The notes under the pieces were generated by a model, which saw only the letters and a program-made list of their open reading frames with translations, was not told where the DNA came from and did no database searches. A stretch of 33,333 bases of DNA from an uncultured Acetatifactor sp. (lineage in GTDB: Bacteria > Bacillota > Clostridia > Lachnospirales > Lachnospiraceae): the NCBI GenBank assembly GCA_934394815.1, contig CAKRRD010000038.1, forward strand, positions 1-33,333, in the 5' to 3' direction. Position numbers and translations under genes: made by a program. This document shows positions 1-7,525 of this stretch, one piece after another; positions within the stretch are counted from its first letter, which is position 1; the number at the start of each line of letters is the position of its first letter.

Positions 1-75
1 ACCGCCGTGTACCGAACGGTACGCACGGTGGTGTGAGAGGTCGGGAAATTTAGTTAAATTTCCCTCCTACTCGAT
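1..75 (+). mobile_element. Group II intron, 3' end only (domains V and VI)
   Basis: Bases 1-32 fold as a domain V hairpin: 1-8 pair with 25-32, and GTACC (9-13) pairs with GGTAC (18-22) around a GAAC loop, leaving the usual two-base bulge at 23-24. The triad position reads CGC (3-5 or nearby), as in group IIC introns. Domain VI follows: 35-40 pair with 66-72 with A69 bulged, and 43-51 pair with 56-64. A69 is the seventh base from the putative 3' end (T75), where a branch-point adenosine belongs. The next bases are T-rich (TTTGCTTTTTT), fitting the IIC habit of inserting behind terminator stems. Domains I-IV and any reverse transcriptase lie upstream of the window. The folding is read directly; the class assignment is inference. 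Confidence 0.8.
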
Positions 76-230
76 TTGCTTTTTTCAGGGAAACTTTTTC
101 GTGAAACTTTCACAAATATTTAGGGAAACAAGGGAAAACATAAATTCAATTGTGAAAAACATCTAAAAACAGAACAACAAAATTGTATAAAAAATACAGA
201 AACAGAGGAAAACGGTTACTCAAAATCAAA
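76..230. other. AT-rich intergenic stretch after the intron
   Basis: No open reading frame or RNA gene is supported here. It begins with a T-tract, probably the intron's 3' exon, and contains a short palindrome, GTGAAA-C-TTTCAC, at 101-113. Near its end, 206-221 resembles a catabolite-response element: the core G-N-N-A-A-C-G-N-W-W-W-C is present, but the outer positions mismatch. This would suit CcpA control of the starch operon that follows, but it is only a weak match. Confidence 0.4.
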
Positions 231-260
231 TTGACCATCCGGAAATGGCAACGTTATAAT
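231..260 (+). promoter_or_regulatory. Sigma-A promoter of the starch/maltodextrin operon
   Basis: TTGACC (231-236) and a perfect TATAAT (255-260) are separated by 18 bp, giving a transcript start near 267 and a leader of about 90 nt before the gene at 359. A CG-centred AACGTT lies in the spacer and touches the -10 box (about 250-255), the type of core bound by LacI/GalR regulators. The cluster's own LacI-type regulator (6472-7476) is the natural candidate to bind there. Confidence 0.75.
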
Positions 261-276
261 CAGAATAACCCAAGGG

Positions 277-288
277 AAAGTGCACTTT
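277..288. promoter_or_regulatory. 12-bp perfect palindrome in the operon leader, candidate operator
   Basis: AAAGTGCACTTT is a perfect 12-bp palindrome about 10 bp downstream of the predicted transcript start. Its place just after the promoter suits a repressor site. However, LacI-family operators usually have a CG centre and this one has GC, so the bound protein is uncertain. Confidence 0.3.
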
Positions 289-358
289 TAAAAGAAGGTT
301 AAGAGGAAATTACATATTGCGATGATGACAGACGGCATAATCAGAAAGAGAGGATATT

Positions 359-1555
359 ATGGGTAAGTTATTAAGACGTTATGGAACGATTATGATGATG
401 CTTCTGCTGGTGATCGGAATCCTGCCGATAACGGCGAATGCAGAAACAACACAGGACACAGAGGCAAGAAATGCATTGTATGTACAGGTGCCGGAAGACT
501 GGACAGATCCTTGTGTCTGGGCGTGGGACAGTGACGGTAACAATGCTTTTGCGGCATGGCCGGGGGAAGAGATGGAAGCAGATACCGTGAATGACGGCTG
601 GTATTATATCTGGCTTCCGGAATGGGCAAATCATGTGATCGTTAACGCCAATGAAGGCAGCGTACAGACAGAGGAACAGATCCTGGATACCAATGCGGCA
701 TGGATCACGGTAACTGCAGCAGATGCGGTGGAAATCTCCTATGAGAAGCAGACTACCGGAGAGATCCCGGCTTATGTGGAAAAATTCGCGGTACATGCGA
801 AAGTGGAGGATTCCTGGGATACGCCCTGTCTGTGGGCATGGTCAGCACCGGATGGAACCAATGCTTTTGCAGCATGGCCCGGGGCAGAGATGAAAGAGGG
901 AGAAGACGGTTGGTATACGGTAAAAGTTCCGGTATGGGTCAATTCCATTATTGTCAATGCTAACGAGGGTGCGGTGCAGACGGAAGATATTTCCATTGAT
1001 CCCGCAGAACTCTGGGTAACGGTAGCAGCGGACGGAACTTATGATTTCAGCTATAAGAATCCGGACCAGGCAGCAATCCCCAATGTGACGATCCATGTGG
1101 CGGCTCCCTCAGACTGGAACGGTCCCTGCCTGTGGGCATGGTCAGCACCGGACGGTACCAATGCTTTCGCAGCATGGCCCGGAGAGGCGCTGGAAGAAGG
1201 AGAAAACGGCTGGCTGGTAAAGGAGGTTCCCGGTTGGGTGAATTCCATAATCGTCAACGGAAATGAAGGAAGCGTGCAGACGACGGATATTTCCGTAGAG
1301 ACCGGCAAGGACATCTGGCTGGTGGTAAACGGTCCGGAGGACTACACTGTATCCTATGAGGCAGTGGATCTGCCGGAGGGGGATGCAGCCGCAGAAACCG
1401 AACAGGAGACGGCAGAGGCAACAGCAGAAACCGGTGAACCTGCAGAAAATGCAGAGAAGAGTACACCTGTGGTACCCATCGTAATCGGTGTGCTCGTGGT
1501 GGCAGCAGCCGGCGGCGCAGCAGTGGCAGTATCAAAGAAAAAGTCACAGAAATAA
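359..1555 (+). CDS. Surface protein with three starch-binding (CBM26-like) repeats, membrane anchored
   Basis: The protein has 398 residues. It opens with a signal peptide (LLRR, hydrophobic MMMLLLVIGILP, cleavage after ANA near residue 28). Three repeats of about 90 residues follow, at roughly 38-130, 142-232 and 243-335. Each has a W..PC.WAW motif, an AFAAWPG motif, a W-rich strand and an IIVN.NEG..QT motif, the pattern of CBM26-type starch-binding modules. An acidic Thr/Ala/Glu-rich linker (about 336-370), one membrane helix (about 371-391) and a Lys-rich tail (KKKSQK) complete it; there is no LPXTG motif. No catalytic domain is visible. The likely role is to hold starch or long maltodextrins at the cell surface for the ABC importer encoded next. 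Repeats 2 and 3 are nearly identical around WSAPDGTNAFAAWPG. The start has GAGAGGA upstream. Starch as ligand is inferred from motif and context. Confidence 0.75.
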   Translation: MGKLLRRYGTIMMMLLLVIGILPITANAETTQDTEARNALYVQVPEDWTDPCVWAWDSDGNNAFAAWPGEEMEADTVNDGWYYIWLPEWANHVIVNANEGSVQTEEQILDTNAAWITVTAADAVEISYEKQTTGEIPAYVEKFAVHAKVEDSWDTPCLWAWSAPDGTNAFAAWPGAEMKEGEDGWYTVKVPVWVNSIIVNANEGAVQTEDISIDPAELWVTVAADGTYDFSYKNPDQAAIPNVTIHVAAPSDWNGPCLWAWSAPDGTNAFAAWPGEALEEGENGWLVKEVPGWVNSIIVNGNEGSVQTTDISVETGKDIWLVVNGPEDYTVSYEAVDLPEGDAAAETEQETAEATAETGEPAENAEKSTPVVPIVIGVLVVAAAGGAAVAVSKKKSQK

Positions 1556-1603
1556 GATATAAAAACAAGCAGCAGGAGAGTACATATCAAAGGAGTGCAG
1601 GAT

Positions 1604-2863
1604 ATGAAGAATAAAAATCAGAAGAGAATCCGGAACAGAGCATGGGCATGGATCGTGACAGCAGGACTGACCATTGGCAGCCTGACCGGCTGTGGCAGTC
1701 AGACGGTGGAGCAGACAGCACAGGGCGAAAAAACGGACGGAGAGGTCACGATTACGATCTGGCATGACAAGGAAGATGCGGTAACACAAGTTCTGGAAGA
1801 AGAATTTGCCCAGCTGGAACCACAGATCCAGGTGGTACTGGAGAAGAAGAGCGACCTGACAGAAGCTCTTAAAATGGTGGGAAATGATCCAAAAGTGGCT
1901 CCGGATATGTACTTTTTTGCCCATGATAAGATTGGTGTCTATGCAGAGATGGGAATTCTGTCGCCGATCACGGACATCATTCCGGCGGAAGAACTGGATG
2001 CCTATATGGACAATACCATAGAAGCCGCGACTTATAAAGGAACCGTGTATCAACTGCCCATCTATTATGAGACGTTACTTTTTATGTACAATCGTCTCTA
2101 TATGAAGGACGATGAGGTACCGGCTACCACAGAGGAACTGTATGCCTATATGCAGGAGAATACCCGAGGTGGACATTATGGATTTGTAGAACAGCACAGT
2201 ACCCCTTATTATGCGGCAGGCTGGATCAATGGATTCGGAGGTTATATCCTGAATGATGCCGGAGAGCCGGGATTAAATCTGCCGGAGACAGAGGAAGCCC
2301 TGGCCTATCATAAAAAGTTCGTGGATCTCATGCCCGGGGAGACCGAGTATGCCACAGTGAATACCCTGTTCAAAGAGGGAATGGCACATGCAACCATAGC
2401 CGGTCCCTGGCTGATCCCGACAGTAAGAGAAAGTGGGATGGACGTGGGAATCGCCTCTATGCCTGTGATCGATGAGACAGGAAAACCGATCGCCCCCTAT
2501 ATGGGAGTACAGGGTGTCCAGGTGCTGAAAAATGCAGCAGAAAATAAAAGGGATGCGGTAGAGCAGGTACTGCGGGTACTGATGAAGGACGAGGTGGGCA
2601 TTGCGCTTGCACAGGCCAGTGGCTGTGCTCCTGCCAGAGAAAACTGCTATAGCTATGAGGAAGTAAGCGAGGATGAAGTTGTTATGGCAATGAAGGAGAC
2701 CGCGGAAAATGCGGTGCCTATGCCGAATCTGCCGGAGATGGATGTAATGTGGACGGTGGCCAGTGGACTTTTGACAGATGTGAATATGGCGGGGAATGAT
2801 GTGGCGGAGAGCGCCGAAAAAGCACAGAAAGAAGCATTGCAGCTGATTGAATCCATGAAATAA
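1604..2863 (+). CDS. Maltodextrin/maltose ABC transporter solute-binding lipoprotein (MalE-like)
   Basis: An extracellular binding protein of family 1 that captures oligosaccharides for the two permeases downstream. It has 419 residues from ATG 1604, preceded by AAAGGAG at 1589-1595 with 8-nt spacing; an in-frame GTG at 1595 sits inside that ribosome binding site and is unlikely to start translation. A lipoprotein signal ends in SLTGC with Cys30 as the lipidated residue, made by Lgt (encoded at 31795-32670). The mature part begins with a strand typical of the family (VTITIWHDKE) and keeps the MYFFAHDKIG, YETLLFMYNR and GPWLIP segments usual for maltose/maltodextrin-binding proteins. The adjacent GH13 enzyme and starch-binding protein support an alpha-glucan ligand. 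Exact chain-length preference cannot be read. Confidence 0.87.
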   Translation: MKNKNQKRIRNRAWAWIVTAGLTIGSLTGCGSQTVEQTAQGEKTDGEVTITIWHDKEDAVTQVLEEEFAQLEPQIQVVLEKKSDLTEALKMVGNDPKVAPDMYFFAHDKIGVYAEMGILSPITDIIPAEELDAYMDNTIEAATYKGTVYQLPIYYETLLFMYNRLYMKDDEVPATTEELYAYMQENTRGGHYGFVEQHSTPYYAAGWINGFGGYILNDAGEPGLNLPETEEALAYHKKFVDLMPGETEYATVNTLFKEGMAHATIAGPWLIPTVRESGMDVGIASMPVIDETGKPIAPYMGVQGVQVLKNAAENKRDAVEQVLRVLMKDEVGIALAQASGCAPARENCYSYEEVSEDEVVMAMKETAENAVPMPNLPEMDVMWTVASGLLTDVNMAGNDVAESAEKAQKEALQLIESMK

Positions 2864-2902
2864 ACCAAAGCCATCATGCAAAAGGAAGTGGAACGAACAT
2901 AT

Positions 2903-3829
2903 ATGGCAAGAAAGAGAAATGCTTATGGAAACAGACAAATGAATAAGAATCGAAGGGAAACGTTGTTTGCCTATAGTTGGTCACTGCCGTCGTTGCTGCT
3001 GATCCTGTTGATTGTTATTTTTCCGATTCTGTATACAGGATATATCTCCATGACCAACATGAATATATATCACTGGAATAACTATGAATTTATCGGACTG
3101 GAAAACTATAAGGATGCCTTACTGGTATTTGATAACGGATTTCTGACAGCGTTATTTGTCACGGTGTTGTGGACAGTGGTGAATATGGTACTGCAGCTGG
3201 TGATTGCTTTTATTATGGCGACGCTTCTCAATATCAAAGGCTTGCGGTTGCGGAATGTCTATCGGACGTTGTTGATCTTTCCGTGGGCGATGCCGGGATA
3301 TGTATCCATCCTGTTGTGGAAGACCGGCATGTTCAATTCCCAGTTCGGACTGTTGAATCAATGGATGGAGAAACTGGGACTGGAACCGGTAAGATGGCTG
3401 GGAAGTGATGTGATTGCTTTTATCAGCTGTACCTGCGTGAACCTCTGGCTGGCACTGCCTTTTATGATCACAATCATTGACGGGGCGTTACAGAGCGTGG
3501 ACCGCAGTTTTTACGAGAGTGCCCTGTTAGACGGAGCCACCTGGCTGGAGCGGACGAGATACATTACGATTCCGATGATCCGTCCTATTATAGCCCCTTC
3601 GGTTATGATCACGACCTTTACGACTTTTAAACAATTTGATGTGATCTATCTGCTGACACAGCAGGTGGGATCCAAGACAGGGGCCAATATCCATACCATA
3701 CTGACCTATGCCTATGAAAAGGCATTCATTACGAATAATTACGGATACAGTTCCGCTATCTCCATTCTGATCTTCGGAATGCTGTTATTGTTCTCTTTTG
3801 TGACCAATGGCAGAAAGGAGGAGAACTGA
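2903..3829 (+). CDS. Maltodextrin ABC transporter permease, MalF type
   Basis: Inner-membrane permease with about six transmembrane helices, starting with the LLLILLIVIFPILYTGYIS helix. The EAA loop that docks the ATPase is clear (ESALLDGATWLERTRYITIP, from about residue 205). It pairs with the MalG-like subunit next to it, whose ATG overlaps this stop codon. ATG 2903 (308 residues) was chosen because AAAGGAAG lies at 2881-2888, though the spacing of 14 nt is long. ATG 2876 would add nine residues but has no ribosome binding site. The protein lacks the large periplasmic P2 loop of enterobacterial MalF, as is usual in Firmicutes. Confidence 0.88.
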   Translation: MARKRNAYGNRQMNKNRRETLFAYSWSLPSLLLILLIVIFPILYTGYISMTNMNIYHWNNYEFIGLENYKDALLVFDNGFLTALFVTVLWTVVNMVLQLVIAFIMATLLNIKGLRLRNVYRTLLIFPWAMPGYVSILLWKTGMFNSQFGLLNQWMEKLGLEPVRWLGSDVIAFISCTCVNLWLALPFMITIIDGALQSVDRSFYESALLDGATWLERTRYITIPMIRPIIAPSVMITTFTTFKQFDVIYLLTQQVGSKTGANIHTILTYAYEKAFITNNYGYSSAISILIFGMLLLFSFVTNGRKEEN

Positions 3830-4671
3830 TGAGTAAAAAAGCAAAACACACGCTGCTGCTGGTTGTCGTTAATATGTTTTTTATCGTAGTGTGCTTTTTT
3901 GTACTGGTGCCGGTGCTCTATGCATTTTCGGTATCCCTGAATGCGGAAAACAGTCTGTTGGGATCGGATTTTTCCTTCCTGCCCAGACATATGACGCTAA
4001 GAAACTATAGGGCGGTATTTACGGAAAAACCGGTGCTCTTATGGTTAAAGAACAGTCTGATCCTTGCGGTGGCGACGCTGGTGATCTCTCTGGGAACGGG
4101 AATCCCTGCGGCTTACGCTTTTTCCCGGAAAAGATTTCCCGGCAGAAATGCAATCCTGAAATTGCTGATCCTGCTGTATGCATTTCCCTCCCTGTTGTCC
4201 ATGACGGCATTGTATAAGCTGTTGAGCCCCATGGGGCTGATCAATACCAGAACGGGACTGATCATTGTGTATACTGGAACCATGGCAGTGTTCGCATTGT
4301 GGAATATGAAGGGATATTTTGATACGATTCCGGTGGAGATCGAAGAAGCAGCGATGATCGACGGAGCCACACAGCTGGAGCAGGTGACGAAGATCGTATT
4401 GCCGCTGGCCAAACCCACCATTGCGGTAACCGCCATGATGGTTCTGGTATACGTCTGGAATGAGTATATTTTTGCCATCAATTTTATGACAGGATCCGAT
4501 ACTTATACGCTGGCAGCGGGACTTTATTCCCTGCAGGCTACGGAGATGAGCGGAAGCTGGCCGATCTTCTCGGCGGCCTCGCTGATTGTGTCGCTGCCGA
4601 TCCTGATCGTATTTTTCGCTTTGCAAAAGAACATGACGGAAGGGCTGACCTCCGGAGGAGTCAAGGGGTAG
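3829..4671 (+). CDS. Maltodextrin ABC transporter permease, MalG type
   Basis: Second permease subunit, 280 residues with about six transmembrane helices. The EAA loop reads EEAAMIDGATQLEQVTKIVLP from about residue 172. Its ATG overlaps the preceding TGA (ATGA), with AAAGGAGGAG just upstream, so the two permeases are translationally coupled and probably made in equal amounts. The C-terminal region LTSGGVKG is the characteristic end of this subfamily. No ATPase gene (MalK/MsmK) follows, so the transporter presumably borrows a shared multi-sugar ATPase encoded elsewhere. Confidence 0.9.
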   Translation: MSKKAKHTLLLVVVNMFFIVVCFFVLVPVLYAFSVSLNAENSLLGSDFSFLPRHMTLRNYRAVFTEKPVLLWLKNSLILAVATLVISLGTGIPAAYAFSRKRFPGRNAILKLLILLYAFPSLLSMTALYKLLSPMGLINTRTGLIIVYTGTMAVFALWNMKGYFDTIPVEIEEAAMIDGATQLEQVTKIVLPLAKPTIAVTAMMVLVYVWNEYIFAINFMTGSDTYTLAAGLYSLQATEMSGSWPIFSAASLIVSLPILIVFFALQKNMTEGLTSGGVKG

Positions 4672-4689
4672 CCACAGGAAAGAGGAATT

Positions 4690-6435
4690 ATGAATCGAAG
4701 TGCAGTATTACATATACCGATGTCCCAGTATGCCTATGGGACAGACGAAGAACATATTACAATCCGCCTGCGGGCAGGCAGAGGAGATCTGACGGAATGC
4801 AGGTTATATTACGGAGACAGAGCCTGCCGGCTGACCCCGGTGATCTTCACAGAACAGGAAATGCAGGTGGTAGCGCAGACGGAAGAATTTGATTACTGGG
4901 AGACAACACTGGTCCATCCCTATAAAAGATTATGCTATTATTTCGCATTGTGTGATGGCAGAGAAGAAGTGTTGTACTATGGAGAACGATTTACAGACCA
5001 TACGGTAGATGATCGTTCGGAATATTATCAGCTGCCCTTCAACCATCGTGCCGATATCGTTACACCTCCGGAATGGGCAGAAGATACTATTATCTACAAT
5101 ATTTTCCCGGACAGCTTTGCCACAGAATATCGCTATATCAGCAGGAAGGGCGAGGAAAAGGAATGGAGCGGTGTGCCGGTAAAAGGTAAGCTGGGCGGAA
5201 CCCTTCGCGGGATCAGTGAGAATGTGGAGTATTTAAAAGAACTGGGAGTGAATGCCATCTATATGAATCCCATTTTCACTGCGGGGGAGTATCACAAATA
5301 TGATCTTTTGGATTATTTTCACATTGATCCCTGTTTCGGAACCGATGATGATTTTCACAGACTGATTGATGTGTTCCATGCAAACGGGCTGAAAGTGATC
5401 ATTGATGGCGTGTTTAATCATTGCGGATGGTATTTCTTTGCTTTTGACGATGTTGTGAAAAAAGGAGAACAGTCCGCTTACCGGGACTGGTTCTATGGAT
5501 TACAATATCCGGTGATACGACCGGAGGATCCGGAAGCATATCCGGGATATGAATGTTTTGGCTATGAGCGGATGATGCCGAAGTTAAATCTGGCAAATTC
5601 TGAGACCGCAGCATATTTTTGTAAGGTGGGGCGCTATTGGGTGGAGAAATTCCACATTGACGGCTGGCGGCTGGATGTGGCCAGTGAGATCAACGATGGC
5701 TTCTGGCGGAGTTTTCGCGAGAGTGTGAAGAGCGTTAATCCGGAGGCAATTCTCATCGGAGAAGTGTGGGAGAGTGCCGGACACTGGCTGGATGGAACGA
5801 TGTTCGATTCTACCATGAACTATGATTTCCGGAAGCACAGCAGGAGATTTTTCGGAGAGCAGACGGCAGATGCCAGGGAGTTCGATAGCCGGGTGACAGA
5901 CATGCGTATGCGTTACCGCAGGCAGACTGTTTTTGCACAGTTAAATCTTCTGGACAGCCATGATGTCAGCCGGTTCCGGTCACTGTGCCGGGATGAGGAA
6001 AGCTTCCGACTGGCGGTGATCTTCCAGATGACATTCCCGGGAATGCCGTCCATTTTCTACGGGGATGAGGCGGGGCTTACGGGGCTTCTGGAAGAAGAGT
6101 ATCGGCAACCCATGCCCTGGGATACGCTGGATGAGGGGAGTTCGCTGTTTCTGCTCTATCAGCGTGGCATTGCCCTGCGTAAAAAGGAACAGGTGCTGCG
6201 CAAGGGAGAATATCGTACGCTGTTGGCGGAACAGGGCAGCAGATTGTACGGATATGAAAGGTACCTGAAAATGGAGAACGGCACAACGGAGCGGATAGGC
6301 ATCTTCTTAAATATGGAAGAACAGGACGTGAAAATACCGAACGAAATGCTTGAGGGAGAAATTCTCTGGCAGGAGGGGTTGGAAGAAGGATGCCTGGCTG
6401 CCAAAGGGTTTGCAATGATTAAAAAAAGGGACTAA
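4690..6435 (+). CDS. Intracellular GH13 alpha-glucan hydrolase (neopullulanase/maltogenic amylase type)
   Basis: A 581-residue enzyme without a signal peptide, so it should act on maltodextrins already imported by the neighbouring transporter. The N-terminal ~115 residues look like the beta-sandwich domain (CBM34-like) of cyclomaltodextrinases and neopullulanases. The TIM barrel carries all four GH13 regions: I DGVFNH (239-244), II GWRLDVASE with nucleophile Asp329, III GEVWE with acid/base Glu358, and IV LLDSHD with Asp425. A short beta domain ends the protein. Subfamily GH13_20 is the best guess from the N-terminal domain and the MPKLN segment; hydrolysis of alpha-1,4 and perhaps alpha-1,6 bonds cannot be told apart by eye. 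It lies 18 bp after malG with AAGAGG before the start. Confidence 0.87.
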   Translation: MNRSAVLHIPMSQYAYGTDEEHITIRLRAGRGDLTECRLYYGDRACRLTPVIFTEQEMQVVAQTEEFDYWETTLVHPYKRLCYYFALCDGREEVLYYGERFTDHTVDDRSEYYQLPFNHRADIVTPPEWAEDTIIYNIFPDSFATEYRYISRKGEEKEWSGVPVKGKLGGTLRGISENVEYLKELGVNAIYMNPIFTAGEYHKYDLLDYFHIDPCFGTDDDFHRLIDVFHANGLKVIIDGVFNHCGWYFFAFDDVVKKGEQSAYRDWFYGLQYPVIRPEDPEAYPGYECFGYERMMPKLNLANSETAAYFCKVGRYWVEKFHIDGWRLDVASEINDGFWRSFRESVKSVNPEAILIGEVWESAGHWLDGTMFDSTMNYDFRKHSRRFFGEQTADAREFDSRVTDMRMRYRRQTVFAQLNLLDSHDVSRFRSLCRDEESFRLAVIFQMTFPGMPSIFYGDEAGLTGLLEEEYRQPMPWDTLDEGSSLFLLYQRGIALRKKEQVLRKGEYRTLLAEQGSRLYGYERYLKMENGTTERIGIFLNMEEQDVKIPNEMLEGEILWQEGLEEGCLAAKGFAMIKKRD

Positions 6436-6471
6436 GATAGTCTCAGAGTAAGAGTCAGGGGAGGAAGGAAC

Positions 6472-7476
6472 ATGGGAGCAACCATTAAGGATGTGGCAAA
6501 ACTGGCAGGAACGTCTACCGCTACGGTATCGAAGGTAATGAACGGCTCCTATTCCATCTCACAGGAGACGGCGGACCGGGTGCGGAAGGCTATGGAAGAA
6601 CTGGATTATCATCCGAATCTCAGAGCTAAAAATTTTGCAAAACAGTCGGCCAGAACCATTGTGTTTGTGGCGGAACTGGGAAAAGGAACCGGTTTCTCCA
6701 ATCCCCATATGTTTGAGATCCTGTGCGGGCTGGAACAGGTGCTGGCACAAAAGGATTATACGTTGGTAGTCCGGAACATCACGGCAGCAGACTGTGCGGA
6801 ATTTATACAGGATGCGGCGGATACCAAACAGGCGGACGGGTTTGTGATCCATGCATCGGTGATCTCGCAGGCTTTGGATGAATTGCTTTTTACGCATGAG
6901 ATCCCTCATATTGTGATCGGAAATCCCAATTTTAACAGCCATTTCTGCTGGCTCGATATCGATAACCGGCTGGCGGGAGAACTGGCAGCGAAGCATTTGC
7001 TGGAACGTGGATGTCAGTCCGTGGCTTTTATCGGTGGTAAACCGGAGGATCAGATATCCGCAAGGCGTCTGGACGGAGTGCTGACCGTTCTCCAAGAGCA
7101 TGATGTGTTACTGCCCAGAGAATATGTGAAAAAAGGAGAATCCGTCTGTGACAGCGGATACCGGATGACCATGCAGATTCTGGAGAATAGAAGACGTCCG
7201 GATGCGTTAGTGTGTGCGGACAACTATATCGCCTACGGCTGCGTGAATGCCCTGCATGACAGGGGAATCCTGATCCCGGAGGAGATGAAGGTGATTACCT
7301 TTGATGACTTTCCATTTTCTCAGATACTGAAGCCCATGCTCTCTGTCGTGAACATCGACGTCTACGATATGGGGGTGCAGGCCGGGAAATATATTTTGCA
7401 GAAGATTAAAAGACCGAATCTCTATGTGCAGTCCCATATCACATTCCCAACCTTGATCATCCGGGAATCTACCTGA
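6472..7476 (+). CDS. LacI/GalR-family transcriptional regulator of the maltodextrin operon
   Basis: A 334-residue regulator. The N-terminal helix-turn-helix with hinge is plain (TIKDVAKLAGTSTATVSKVMNG, residues 3-25, then YHPNLRAKNFA), followed by a periplasmic-binding-protein-like sugar sensor (CLDIDN-type segment near 160, IAFIGG-type strand near 182, TFDDFPFS near 275). It is the last gene of the cluster, 36 bp after the GH13 gene with a strong GGGGAGGAAGG site, so it is probably autoregulated from the promoter at 231-260. It is the functional counterpart of MalR, responding to maltose or a maltodextrin, but the inducer is inferred only from context. Confidence 0.88.
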   Translation: MGATIKDVAKLAGTSTATVSKVMNGSYSISQETADRVRKAMEELDYHPNLRAKNFAKQSARTIVFVAELGKGTGFSNPHMFEILCGLEQVLAQKDYTLVVRNITAADCAEFIQDAADTKQADGFVIHASVISQALDELLFTHEIPHIVIGNPNFNSHFCWLDIDNRLAGELAAKHLLERGCQSVAFIGGKPEDQISARRLDGVLTVLQEHDVLLPREYVKKGESVCDSGYRMTMQILENRRRPDALVCADNYIAYGCVNALHDRGILIPEEMKVITFDDFPFSQILKPMLSVVNIDVYDMGVQAGKYILQKIKRPNLYVQSHITFPTLIIREST

Positions 7477-7481
7477 TGCAC

Positions 7482-7514
7482 AAAAAAGGAGCCTCATATG
7501 TAGGCTCCTTTTTT
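7482..7514. terminator. Bidirectional rho-independent terminator
   Basis: The stem AAAAAAGGAGCCT / AGGCTCCTTTTTT has a short CATATGT loop and A/T tracts on both sides. It therefore ends transcription of the maltodextrin operon from the left and of the nuclease gene on the minus strand from the right. Confidence 0.9.
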
Positions 7515-7525
7515 GAACAAGATTA

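Noticed and set aside
101..113. GTGAAACTTTCAC as a terminator hairpin
   Set aside because: The arms are separated by one base, so no hairpin can form; at most it is a small protein-binding palindrome.
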